Assembly (NCBI GenBank): GCA_025992855.1
Contig: DAJPGB010000001.1
Location: forward strand, 2,108,001-2,172,000
Source: Coriobacteriaceae bacterium
Lineage (GTDB): Bacteria > Actinomycetota > Coriobacteriia > Coriobacteriales > Coriobacteriaceae
Direction: 5' to 3'
Length of the DNA stretch: 64,000 bases
Shown here: positions 1-7,633 of the stretch, one piece after another
Numbering within the stretch: the stretch's first letter is position 1
Layout: each line of letters starts with the position of its first letter
Translations under genes and position numbers: made by a program
The notes under the pieces: model-generated
Database searches by the model: none
What the model was told of the DNA's origin: nothing
What the model saw: the letters and a program-made list of their open reading frames with translations, nothing else

Positions 1-77
1 ATGCCCATATCGCGGCACGCGCGGATAACACGGACCGCGACTTCGCCGCGGTTGGCGATGAGCACTTTGTCGAACAT
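1..77 (-). CDS. accC: Biotin carboxylase subunit of acetyl-CoA carboxylase (N-terminal fragment)
   Basis: The reverse strand from 77 reads MFDKVLIANRGEVAVRVIRA, the hallmark N-terminus of biotin carboxylase, and runs off the window edge after 25 codons. AccC carboxylates the biotin carried by AccB using ATP and bicarbonate, the first half of malonyl-CoA synthesis. It begins 10 nt after the fabZ stop, so it is part of the fab operon. Only the start is visible; the ATP-grasp domain lies outside. Identification rests on the highly conserved start plus the fabF-accB-fabZ-accC gene order. Confidence 0.9.
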   Translation of the reverse strand, partial: MFDKVLIANRGEVAVRVIRACRDMG

Positions 78-87
78 GAAGCCTTCC

Positions 88-510
88 TTAACTTTCGTGC
101 ATGAGTGCAAAAGACATATCGGCGCGGCAGCAAACCTCACCGTTGACGCTCGCAGTACCCGTCGCAAAGCGGAACGGCCCGCGCGCACGCGTGATGGTGC
201 ACACCAGATCAACCGTGTCGCCCGGGCGCACCGGACGCTTAAAGCGCACCTTGTCCAGACTCGTGTAGAACGGCGTCGCGCCGCGCGCCTCCTCATCGCC
301 CATCAGCAGCACGCAACAGTTTTGGGCGAGCATCTCGCACTGAATCACGCCGGGGACCACCGGGTTTCCCGGAAAATGCCCCTGCAAAAAGTACTCGTCG
401 CCCGTGATCGTGATCTTGCCGTGGGCCTCGTCGCCCACCAGCTCGGCCTCGTCGAGCAAAAGCATCGGTTCGCGATGCGGCAACAGTTCCTTAAGCTCTT
501 CTTTGTTCAT
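88..510 (-). CDS. fabZ: 3-hydroxyacyl-ACP dehydratase FabZ
   Basis: FabZ removes water from 3-hydroxyacyl-ACP to give trans-2-enoyl-ACP in the elongation cycle. The 140-residue protein has the hot-dog dehydratase signature GHFPGNPVVPGVIQCEMLAQ with catalytic His45 and Glu59. The ATG at 510 is preferred over an in-frame GTG at 519 because an AGGTGA Shine-Dalgarno lies about 7 nt before it, inside the end of accB. Length is typical of the family. It sits between accB and accC exactly as in the streptococcal fab cluster. Confidence 0.95.
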   Translation of the reverse strand: MNKEELKELLPHREPMLLLDEAELVGDEAHGKITITGDEYFLQGHFPGNPVVPGVIQCEMLAQNCCVLLMGDEEARGATPFYTSLDKVRFKRPVRPGDTVDLVCTITRARGPFRFATGTASVNGEVCCRADMSFALMHES

Positions 511-519
511 GGATATCAC

Positions 520-993
520 CTATCCGATCCTCATGAGGCAGCTGCCAAACTCCACGAGGTCGCCGTCGGCCACGCAGATCTCGAGCACCTCGCCGTCTGC
601 CTCTGCCGTTACCTCGTTGAGAACCTTCATGGCCTCGATGATGCAGAGCGTCTCGCCGGCCTTGACCTTAGAGCCCACGTGCACAAACGGCTCGTCGCCC
701 GGCGCCGGGGCAGCATAGAAAACGCCGACCATGGGAGCGGTCACCTCGGTGCCCTTGGGCTCTGGTGCGGCGGCAGGTGTCTGCGCGGCGGGCTCCGGTG
801 CGGCAGGCGCGACTGTGGGAGCTGCAACTGGAGCGGCCATAGCGCTCGGCATGGGCATGGGCACGGCAACCGGCTGTGCGGCGCTCGCGCGCTCGAGTTC
901 GACCGCGGTGCCATCGGGCTCCTCAACGCGCACGCGCGTGAGGCCGCGGTCCTCCATCACATCGGCTATCTCGGCAAGTCTTTTGGAATCCAT
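520..993 (-). CDS. accB: Biotin carboxyl carrier protein of acetyl-CoA carboxylase
   Basis: Carries the covalently bound biotin that shuttles CO2 between AccC and the carboxyltransferase. The 157-residue protein has an N-terminal region, a long Ala/Pro-rich linker (about residues 38-80) and a C-terminal biotinyl domain with the motif EAMKV, Lys123 being the biotinylated residue; most family members read EAMKM. The ATG at 993 follows a GAGGAG site. The ligase that should modify Lys123, BirA, is encoded divergently at the head of the same cluster. Confidence 0.95.
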   Translation of the reverse strand: MDSKRLAEIADVMEDRGLTRVRVEEPDGTAVELERASAAQPVAVPMPMPSAMAAPVAAPTVAPAAPEPAAQTPAAAPEPKGTEVTAPMVGVFYAAPAPGDEPFVHVGSKVKAGETLCIIEAMKVLNEVTAEADGEVLEICVADGDLVEFGSCLMRIG

Positions 994-996
994 GCT

Positions 997-2247
997 CTAG
1001 CTCCTCGTATATCTACGCAGCGCGATGGCGGCGTTGTGCCCGCCAAAGCCTAGGTTGGTCGAAAGCGCCCAGGTAAGGTCGGCGCGAACTGCGCGATTGG
1101 GCGTGTAGTCAAGATCGCAGGCGGGATCGGGCGTGCGGTAGTTAATGGTCGGCGGCACCACGCCCTGCTCGAGCGCCATGGCGCAGGCCATGACCTCGAT
1201 GGCGCCCGTGGCACCGATCATGTGGCCGGTCATCGACTTAGTCGACGAGACGTGCGCGGCGCGCGCCGCGTCCTCGCCGAGCGCACGCTTAATGCCCGCC
1301 GTCTCGGACGAATCGTTGAGCTTGGTCGATGTGCCGTGGGCATTGATGTAGAGGCCCTCGGAAGGCCTGACGTCGCCCTCGGTCACCGCCAGCGATATCG
1401 CGCGGGCAATGCCGGCAGCCTCGGGATCAGGGCTCGTGATGTGATAGGCATCATCGGTGTTGCCGTAGCCCACGACCTCGGCATAAATGTGCGCACCGCG
1501 CGCCTGCGCATGTTCCATGCTCTCGAGCACGAGCACGCAGGCGCCCTCGCCCATCACAAAGCCATCGCGGTCTGCATCGAACGGGCGGCAAGCCGTCGCG
1601 GGATCAGGGTTGGTGGTCAATGCGCGGCAGGACGTAAAGCCCGCAACGGCATCGGGGATAATTGCGGCCTCGGCGCCGCCCGCGAGGATCGCGTCGGCAT
1701 AGCCGTGCTTTATGGCGCGGAACGCCTCGCCCACCGCATGGGCCGAGGTTGCGCACGCGGTCACCACGGGCAGGGTCGGGCCCTTTGCCTTGTGGCGGAT
1801 TGCGATATTGCCCGATGCCATGTTGGGGATCATCATCGCGATCATATAGGGCGATGCGCGGCGGGGCCCACGTTCGGCAATCGTATGGACGTTGTCGACG
1901 AGCGTCGTCATGCCGCCCACGCCCGAGCCCACGTAGACGCCCAGGCGCTCGCGATCGATGGCGCCTTCGACATCAAAGCCCGCATCGTGCATGGCTTCGT
2001 CCGAAGCCGCCATCGCAAACTGAACGCAGGGGTCGAGATGCTTGGCGTCACGCTTGCCAAAGTACTCGTTGCCGTCAAAGCCCTTGACCTCGGCTGCCAC
2101 CTTGACGGCAAACGCATCGGTATCGAAGTGCGTGATCGGGCCGATGCCGCACGTGCCAGCACACATTGCCGCCCAGGTGGCAAGCGCGGTGTTGCCGAGC
2201 GGCGACACGGCACCGATACCGGTGATTGCAACTCTCTGTTCCATCAT
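997..2247 (-). CDS. fabF: Beta-ketoacyl-ACP synthase II FabF
   Basis: Condenses malonyl-ACP with acyl-ACP during chain elongation. The 416-residue protein contains the thiolase-fold Cys-His-His triad: Cys165 in VVTACATSAH, His304 in NAHGTSTKLND and His342 in KSMTGHMIGATG. The start is ATG 2247 or the adjacent ATG 2244, both just after GAGGAG; an upstream in-frame TTG is less likely. It lies 36 nt downstream of fabG and 3 nt from accB, consistent with one transcript. Confidence 0.95.
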   Translation of the reverse strand: MMEQRVAITGIGAVSPLGNTALATWAAMCAGTCGIGPITHFDTDAFAVKVAAEVKGFDGNEYFGKRDAKHLDPCVQFAMAASDEAMHDAGFDVEGAIDRERLGVYVGSGVGGMTTLVDNVHTIAERGPRRASPYMIAMMIPNMASGNIAIRHKAKGPTLPVVTACATSAHAVGEAFRAIKHGYADAILAGGAEAAIIPDAVAGFTSCRALTTNPDPATACRPFDADRDGFVMGEGACVLVLESMEHAQARGAHIYAEVVGYGNTDDAYHITSPDPEAAGIARAISLAVTEGDVRPSEGLYINAHGTSTKLNDSSETAGIKRALGEDAARAAHVSSTKSMTGHMIGATGAIEVMACAMALEQGVVPPTINYRTPDPACDLDYTPNRAVRADLTWALSTNLGFGGHNAAIALRRYTRS

Positions 2248-2283
2248 GGTCTCCTCATCCAAGCCGTTCTTCGGCCCTGGTTT

Positions 2284-3057
2284 CTACATCGCCATTCCGC
2301 CGTCGACGCGCACGACCTCACCCGTAATGTAGGCAGCCGCATCACTCGCCAGAAAGCGCACTACGCCGGCCACCTCCTCGGGGCGCGCCATACGCTTAAG
2401 GGGAATCTGCTCCTCGGTTACCGTACGCACCTTCTCCGAGAGCTTTGCCGTCATATCCGTCTCGACAAACCCGGGGGCAACCGCGTTCACTCGTACGCCG
2501 CGGGGCGCAAGCTCGCGCGCCACCGCCTTGGTCAGGCCGATCACGCCCGCCTTGGAGGCAGCGTAGTTGGCTTGCCCGGCATTGCCCATCAGGCCCACGA
2601 CCGAGCTCATGTTGACGACGCAGCCGCCGCGCTGGCGCATAAAGGTCTTGGTGAGCGCGCGCGTCGTGTTAAACGTTCCTTTAAGATTGACATCGAGCAC
2701 GCGATCGAAGGCGTCATCGCCCATGCGCATGAGCAGGCCATCGCGGGTGATGCCAGCGTTGTTGACGAGCGCCCAAATGGAGCCAAAGTCGTTGAGGACC
2801 GCTTCCACGCACGCGTTGACGGCAGCGGGGTCGGCCACGTCGCATTGATATGAGCGCGCCGTGGCGCCAGCCGCCTCGCAGGCGTCGCACGTCTCGCGCG
2901 CCGCATCGACGCTGCCGGCATAGACGACGGCGATATCGTAGCCATCCTCCGCCAGACCGATAGCGCAGGCGCGGCCGATACCCCGCGAGCCGCCCGTGAC
3001 CAGTGCCACGCGACGTGAGTCGTTGCGCTCGAGCGCGCCATTGTTCAAGTTGCCCAT
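2284..3057 (-). CDS. fabG: 3-oxoacyl-ACP reductase FabG
   Basis: NADPH-dependent reduction of 3-oxoacyl-ACP to 3-hydroxyacyl-ACP. This 257-residue short-chain dehydrogenase has the Rossmann dinucleotide motif TGGSRGIGRA (residues 21-30), the NNAG motif near 99-102 and the catalytic Ser151/152, Tyr165 and Lys169 (YAASK). An AAAGGA site precedes ATG 3057. The first 15 or so residues extend beyond the usual SDR start. It sits between fabD and fabF in the operon. Confidence 0.95.
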   Translation of the reverse strand: MGNLNNGALERNDSRRVALVTGGSRGIGRACAIGLAEDGYDIAVVYAGSVDAARETCDACEAAGATARSYQCDVADPAAVNACVEAVLNDFGSIWALVNNAGITRDGLLMRMGDDAFDRVLDVNLKGTFNTTRALTKTFMRQRGGCVVNMSSVVGLMGNAGQANYAASKAGVIGLTKAVARELAPRGVRVNAVAPGFVETDMTAKLSEKVRTVTEEQIPLKRMARPEEVAGVVRFLASDAAAYITGEVVRVDGGMAM

Positions 3058-3087
3058 GTCATTCCTTTCGGGTTACAGCCCTGTGGA

Positions 3088-4014
3088 CTATGCGAGCTCG
3101 TCGGCAATAGCTGCGACCTGCTCGGCCGTCTCGCACGAATACACACGAACGTCGCTCAGCGTACGCTTGACCAGGCCGGACAGCGTTTTGCCGGGGCCGA
3201 CCTCAATAAATGTGTCGATGCCTTGATCCTGCAGAGCATGCAGCGTATCGACCCAGCGTACGGCATGGCTCACCTGATTGGCCAAGACATCCGATGCCGT
3301 CTGGGGATCCGCCGGATAGGGCGCCGCTGTCATATTTGCCAAAACAGGAATGAGCAACGGGGACGGCGCGTGACCGGCCTCAATATATGCGGCAAGGCCA
3401 CAGGTCGCCTCGGCCATATAGGGGCTATGAAATGCACCCGACACCGCGACCTTCATGGCGCGGCCGCCAGCCTCTTTTACTAGGACGTCGAGCTCCTGCA
3501 GCGCCTCGGGCGCTCCGGCCACAACCGTCTGCTGTGGGCTGTTGTAGTTGACTGGCCAGCAGTCCTCGCCGGCATGTTTTGCCAGGCCCTCGACTTGCGC
3601 CGCATCGAGCTTGATGACGGCGCGCATGCCGCCCGGATGGCGCTCGGCAGCCGCGGCCATCAGCGCCGCGCGCTCGCACACGAGCTCAAAGCCCGCTCGC
3701 GTATCGAACGCCCCCGCAAAGGTGAGCGCGGCGACCTCGCCCAGCGAGAATCCCGCACAGGCGGCAGGTACCACGCCACGCTCACGCAGGGCGGCAGCCG
3801 CTGCCAGGTCGTGAACGAACACGCACGGCTGCGTGTTCTCGGTCTGCGAGAGCTCCTCCTTGGAGGCACTCCGGCATTGCTCGCTGGTCCCCGGGCGCAC
3901 CTCGTCGGCAATGGCGAACACCTCGGCGGCCGCCGGCGATGTCTCGATCAAGTCGACGCCCATCGCGGGGTGCTGGGCACCCTGGCCGGCAAACAAAAAC
4001 GCTACGCCACCCAT
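3088..4014 (-). CDS. fabD: Malonyl-CoA:ACP transacylase FabD
   Basis: Transfers malonyl from CoA to ACP. The 308-residue protein has the nucleophile Ser90 and His196 in GAFHSPYM. The nucleophile elbow reads GFSLGE where E. coli has GHSLGE, so the residue before Ser is Phe; hydrophobic residues there occur in some Firmicutes (from memory). ATG 4014 (MGGVAF) is preferred to an upstream GTG because of AAGGGTG spacing. It overlaps the end of fabK by 13 nt, indicating translational coupling. Confidence 0.93.
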   Translation of the reverse strand: MGGVAFLFAGQGAQHPAMGVDLIETSPAAAEVFAIADEVRPGTSEQCRSASKEELSQTENTQPCVFVHDLAAAAALRERGVVPAACAGFSLGEVAALTFAGAFDTRAGFELVCERAALMAAAAERHPGGMRAVIKLDAAQVEGLAKHAGEDCWPVNYNSPQQTVVAGAPEALQELDVLVKEAGGRAMKVAVSGAFHSPYMAEATCGLAAYIEAGHAPSPLLIPVLANMTAAPYPADPQTASDVLANQVSHAVRWVDTLHALQDQGIDTFIEVGPGKTLSGLVKRTLSDVRVYSCETAEQVAAIADELA

Positions 4015-4946
4015 GCGCACGCACCCTTCAGGACGTGCTCGGCGCCATCGACCAGGTCGTCAACGATTTCGCGTGCGCTCTGGCGCTCGTTGACCATGCC
4101 GGCAATCTGTCCACACAAAAACGAACCCTCTTCGTAGTTGCCGTCCTTGGCGGCCTTACGCAGCGCACCGGTTCCCATAGCACCGAGCTCCTCGGCACTC
4201 GCGCCGGAACCCTCGCTCTTGGCATAGGCGTTGGTGAAGGGGCTCTTGAGGGCGCGCACTGGATGTCCCGTCGAGCGACCGGTCGCACGCGTTGAAGTGT
4301 CGTTGGCCTTCAGGACCATCTCTTTGTACTGCTCCGAGACGGTGCACTCGTCTGCGACCAGAAAGCGCGTACCCACTTGCACGCCTTCGGCGCCCAGCAT
4401 AAAGGCGGCCGCCACGCCGCGGCCGTCGGCAATACCGCCGGCGGCCACGACGGGAATGTCAACCGCATCGACGACCTGCGGCACCAGTGCCATCGTCGAG
4501 GTCTCGCCAATATGGCCGCCCGATTCGGTACCCTCGGCAACAACCGCCGTGGCTCCACGACGTGCCACGAGGCGCGCCAGCGCCACCGAGGCAACGACCG
4601 GGATGACCTTGATGCCCGCCTCGTTCCACGCCTTCATGTACTTGGCGGGATTGCCGGCGCCCGTCACGACGACCGGCACTCGCTCGTCAATCACGACCTG
4701 TGCAACCTCGTCGGCAAACGGGCTCATGAGCATGACGTTCACGCCAAAGGGCTTATCCGTCTTGGCGCGCAGCTCATGAATCTGGTCGCGAAGCCAGTTG
4801 GCGTCGGCGTTCATGGCCGCGATGATGCCTAAGCCACCCGCCTCGGACACTGCGGACGCCAGCGAGGCATCGGCAATCCAGGCCATACCGCCCTGGAACA
4901 CGGGCTTTTCGATGCCGAGCAGATCGCAGAGAGGAGTCTTGAGCAT
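4002..4946 (-). CDS. fabK: Enoyl-ACP reductase II FabK (FMN-dependent)
   Basis: Last reductive step of elongation, using NAD(P)H and FMN. The 314-residue TIM-barrel protein belongs to the nitronate monooxygenase/FabK family: QGGMAWIADASLASAVSEAG near the N-terminus, AEGTESGGHIGE near the middle and AAGGIADGRGVAAAFMLGAE for the phosphate-binding loop. No FabI-type gene is seen here, so FabK is probably the operon's enoyl reductase; FabK enzymes are known to be poorly inhibited by triclosan. It sits between acpP and fabD as in streptococci. Confidence 0.9.
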   Translation of the reverse strand: MLKTPLCDLLGIEKPVFQGGMAWIADASLASAVSEAGGLGIIAAMNADANWLRDQIHELRAKTDKPFGVNVMLMSPFADEVAQVVIDERVPVVVTGAGNPAKYMKAWNEAGIKVIPVVASVALARLVARRGATAVVAEGTESGGHIGETSTMALVPQVVDAVDIPVVAAGGIADGRGVAAAFMLGAEGVQVGTRFLVADECTVSEQYKEMVLKANDTSTRATGRSTGHPVRALKSPFTNAYAKSEGSGASAEELGAMGTGALRKAAKDGNYEEGSFLCGQIAGMVNERQSAREIVDDLVDGAEHVLKGACAWVA

Positions 4947-4948
4947 CT

Positions 4949-5185
4949 CTACTTCTCCAATGCCGCCTCGACCGTATCGGCGAACTCGCCGACCGTCTTG
5001 GGGTTCTCCTCGGTATCGAGCTGGATGCCAAACTCGTCCTCGACGGCAACGAGGATCTCGACGGTGCCCAGGCTGTCGAGACCAATCTCCTCGAGCGTGG
5101 ACTCGGGCTTCATCTCGACATCGTCAAGACCGGCGGTCTCGCGGATAACGTCGCAAACGCGCTCGAAGGTCTTCTGATCTGCCAT
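4949..5185 (-). CDS. acpP: Acyl carrier protein
   Basis: Small acidic carrier (78 residues) for acyl intermediates. The phosphopantetheine attachment motif LDSLGTVEI places the modified serine at position 38. Highly acidic composition and length fit the family. ATG 5185 is preceded by AAAGGAGA. The stop is 2 nt from the fabK start, so the two are tightly coupled. Located between fabH and fabK, where its products are used. Confidence 0.95.
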   Translation of the reverse strand: MADQKTFERVCDVIRETAGLDDVEMKPESTLEEIGLDSLGTVEILVAVEDEFGIQLDTEENPKTVGEFADTVEAALEK

Positions 5186-5236
5186 GGTAGTTCTCCTTTG
5201 GTTGTGCCCTAGGGCGTTTTTATTTCCTATGTGCGA

Positions 5237-6196
5237 CTACTTCCAACGAAGCAGATAGCCACCTATATCCAGACCGGCGCCAAATCCAACCAAGGCGATG
5301 GTGTCGCCTGTGTGAAGTGCACCGGCGTTTGCCAGCCGGTCGAGGGCAAGCGGAATGCATGCGCTCGAAATGTTGCCGGTCTCGCGCAACGTGCGAACCA
5401 CGCGCTCGTCCGGCACGCCCAGGCGCTTGACCGCCTGGCTCAGGATTCGTTCGTTAGCCTGATGGAATACAAAATGATCGATGTCTTCGACCAAAATGCC
5501 CGCATCGATCGCAAGCTTATGGACCGTGTCGCAGATGGCGTTGACGCCGAACTTGAACACGCGGCGGCCATTCATGGACAGCACGCTCGCGCTATCTGCG
5601 GAAGCCTTAAACGGCGAGGTACCGACCAGACCGGGAACGCGCAACGTCTCGACGTCGGGCGCCGTCGAAAGCTCAACGGCAAGGGGACTGTCTCCCCCAG
5701 CTTCAATCACTGCGGCGCCTGCCCCATCGCCAAAAAGCACGCAGGTGGCACGGTCGGTCCAGTCGAGCGCGCGCGTCATCTGCTCGGCAGCAACAACAAG
5801 CACGCGCTCGGCACGGCTGCGGGCGATATAGCCCTCGGCGACATCGAGCGCAAATACGAAGCCGGCACAAGCCGCCGAGACATCGAAGGCAGGGCACGTC
5901 GCGCCTAGTCGCTCAGCAACGGCACACGCCTCAGCGGGAACAAGGTGGTCACCCGTCGTCGTCGAGCAGACGATCAGATCCAGCTGGCTCGCGTCGATTC
6001 CGGACACCTGGAGTGCCCGCTCGCTCGCCGCTACGGCAAGGTCGTCAAGTGACTCGGTGGTGCAGACGTGGCGGCTCTTGATACCGGTGCGAGTAAAAAT
6101 CCACTCATCCGAGGTATCGAGGAACTCAGACAGCTCGTCATTGGAAACACTGCGCTCAGGAAGTGCCGAACCTGTTCCAAGAATCGTGAAACCCAT
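5237..6196 (-). CDS. fabH: Beta-ketoacyl-ACP synthase III FabH
   Basis: Starts each fatty-acid chain by condensing acetyl-CoA with malonyl-ACP. Starting at ATG 6196 gives 319 residues with the Cys-His-Asn triad: Cys110 in VSAACAGF, His245 in HFVFHQANER and Asn275 in GNISSAC. The longer frame opening at 6253 has no ribosome site, whereas AAAGGAGG lies 7 nt before 6196. First gene of the operon; its leader carries two operator-like repeats. The upstream neighbour birA is divergent. Confidence 0.95.
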   Translation of the reverse strand: MGFTILGTGSALPERSVSNDELSEFLDTSDEWIFTRTGIKSRHVCTTESLDDLAVAASERALQVSGIDASQLDLIVCSTTTGDHLVPAEACAVAERLGATCPAFDVSAACAGFVFALDVAEGYIARSRAERVLVVAAEQMTRALDWTDRATCVLFGDGAGAAVIEAGGDSPLAVELSTAPDVETLRVPGLVGTSPFKASADSASVLSMNGRRVFKFGVNAICDTVHKLAIDAGILVEDIDHFVFHQANERILSQAVKRLGVPDERVVRTLRETGNISSACIPLALDRLANAGALHTGDTIALVGFGAGLDIGGYLLRWK

Positions 6197-6213
6197 CACT
6201 AACCTCCTTTGAG

Positions 6214-6279
6214 TTGTTGACGTGTTTACATCGACCAAGAGAGGATAACGCATTTCAGTCTTTGTTGACGTGTTAACAT
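6214..6279. promoter_or_regulatory. Two near-identical operator-like sites ahead of the fab operon
   Basis: An 18-nt sequence, TTGTTGACGTGTTAACAT, occurs at 6262-6279 and again with one change at 6214-6231, centres 48 nt apart. Its inner 16 nt are an imperfect palindrome (TGTTnAC nn GTnAACA), the form expected for a dimeric regulator. The sites lie between the fabH start and the birA promoter region. In streptococci this cluster is controlled by FabT, but the sequence is not the FabT consensus I recall, so the regulator is unknown. Confidence 0.55.
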
Positions 6280-6372
6280 TAAATTGTCCAAATGCGACAA
6301 AGGCTTCACATTGTGTCTATCTCTCGACACCATTACGCGATTGCCTTATTACCTTAGGAGGTACCAGCTGTT

Positions 6373-7149
6373 ATGGATTTACGTTTAACAGTGGTCGACG
6401 TAACCGGATCGACCAACGATGACCTGCTCGAAGCAGGAAAACAGGGGGCGCCGCACGGCACAGGACTTGCCGCCCGGGCTCAAACAGCAGGACGCGGTCG
6501 GCGCGGGCACAAGTGGGACTCAACCGCCGGCAACCTATTGCTTTCGATTGTCCTGCGTCCATGCGTTAATCCCGCAAAGTACTCTGGTCTTGCCGCTGTC
6601 AGCGGCCTAGCGGTGCTCGAAGCACTCGAAAAGCAGGGTCTTGCAAACGAGATTGGCCTCAAATGGCCCAACGACCTGGTCGCGAGTGGACGCAAACTCG
6701 GCGGCATTCTGGTCGAGGCCGCACGCGATAACGAAGGCAGCCCCTTTGCGGTCTGTGGCATCGGCGTCAACGTGAACTATGTGCCCGCGGAGGTTCCCGA
6801 TGGCGGCCTGCCCGCAATCGGTCTCTCGTATCTCAACGAGAACGTTCCCGCCGTCGATGTGCTACTCAAACAGGTCTATCACGCAGTCGTGAACGCTGTA
6901 GATGCGTGGGCAGAACGCCTCAACGCCATGGAAGAAGACGCCGGACCGCTCGCGCCCGTCCACGATGATTATGTAGCTCACCTCAATTGGATAGGGGAAA
7001 CCGTTATCGCCCGTTCCCCTGTCGGTGACGAGCTGGCGCGTGGCATCTTTAAAACGGTCGATGGCTTTGGTCGCGCGTGCATCGAAACGGAAGACGGCTT
7101 TCGATCTTTCCATTTTGAGGAGGCATCGCTGCGTCCCATGAGCGAATAG
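6373..7149 (+). CDS. birA: Biotin-[acetyl-CoA carboxylase] ligase BirA
   Basis: Activates biotin to biotinyl-AMP and transfers it to the AccB lysine. The 258-residue protein starts directly with the catalytic domain (STNDDL, then GRGRRGHKW at 40-48 for biotinyl-AMP binding, and LKWPNDL near 93). It lacks the N-terminal helix-turn-helix of E. coli BirA, so it is a class I, non-regulatory ligase. TTAGGAGGT precedes ATG 6373. It is divergent from the fab operon that encodes its substrate. Confidence 0.92.
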   Translation: MDLRLTVVDVTGSTNDDLLEAGKQGAPHGTGLAARAQTAGRGRRGHKWDSTAGNLLLSIVLRPCVNPAKYSGLAAVSGLAVLEALEKQGLANEIGLKWPNDLVASGRKLGGILVEAARDNEGSPFAVCGIGVNVNYVPAEVPDGGLPAIGLSYLNENVPAVDVLLKQVYHAVVNAVDAWAERLNAMEEDAGPLAPVHDDYVAHLNWIGETVIARSPVGDELARGIFKTVDGFGRACIETEDGFRSFHFEEASLRPMSE

Positions 7150-7208
7150 GGCGCCGCAACCACCTACTCGGCAGCATTACCCCGCAGTCCAAACCATCAT
7201 TCAAAACA

Positions 7209-7245
7209 AAAGGGCCCCACTGCCGTTACGGCAGCGGGGCCCTTT
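7209..7245. terminator. Bidirectional terminator between birA and rpsJ
   Basis: Seventeen-base arms AAAGGGCCCCACTGCCG / CGGCAGCGGGGCCCTTT, one mismatch, around a TTA loop, with A/T tails on both sides. It lies between the convergent birA and rpsJ genes and can serve both. Confidence 0.85.
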
Positions 7246-7264
7246 AAGCTATGAGCGATATCGC

Positions 7265-7573
7265 TTAGAGCTTGATGTCGATGTCGACGCCAGCGGGGAG
7301 GTCGAGACGCATGAGCGAATCAACGGTGCCCGAGGTGGGGTCGAGGATGTCGATGAGGCGCTTGTGGGTGCGCATCTCGAACTGCTCACGGGAGTCCTTG
7401 TTCACGTGCGGCGAGCGGATAACCGTGTACAGGTTGCGCTCGGTGGGCAGGGGGACAGGACCGGAAACGCGAGCGCCGGTCTTCTGAGCGGTCTCGACGA
7501 TGAGCTTCGCGGACTGATCGACGACCTCGTGATCATAGCCCTTGAGGCGAATGCGGATCTTCTGGGTAGCCAA
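7265..7573 (-). CDS. rpsJ: 30S ribosomal protein S10
   Basis: Component of the 30S head and, as NusE, of antitermination complexes. The 102-residue protein matches S10 throughout (IRIRLKGYDHEVVD at the start, GPVPLPTERNLYTV, then HKRLIDI). The start codon is TTG at 7573 with GGAGGT upstream; no ATG is available. It follows fusA directly and is then cut off by a terminator, so the rest of the S10 operon (rplC, rplD and so on) is elsewhere. Confidence 0.95.
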   Translation of the reverse strand: MATQKIRIRLKGYDHEVVDQSAKLIVETAQKTGARVSGPVPLPTERNLYTVIRSPHVNKDSREQFEMRTHKRLIDILDPTSGTVDSLMRLDLPAGVDIDIKL

Positions 7574-7633
7574 CTTAAACCTCCAAAGAGTGCGAGAGAT
7601 GTTCTCGCGGATTACGTAACAGGGAGCTCGAAC

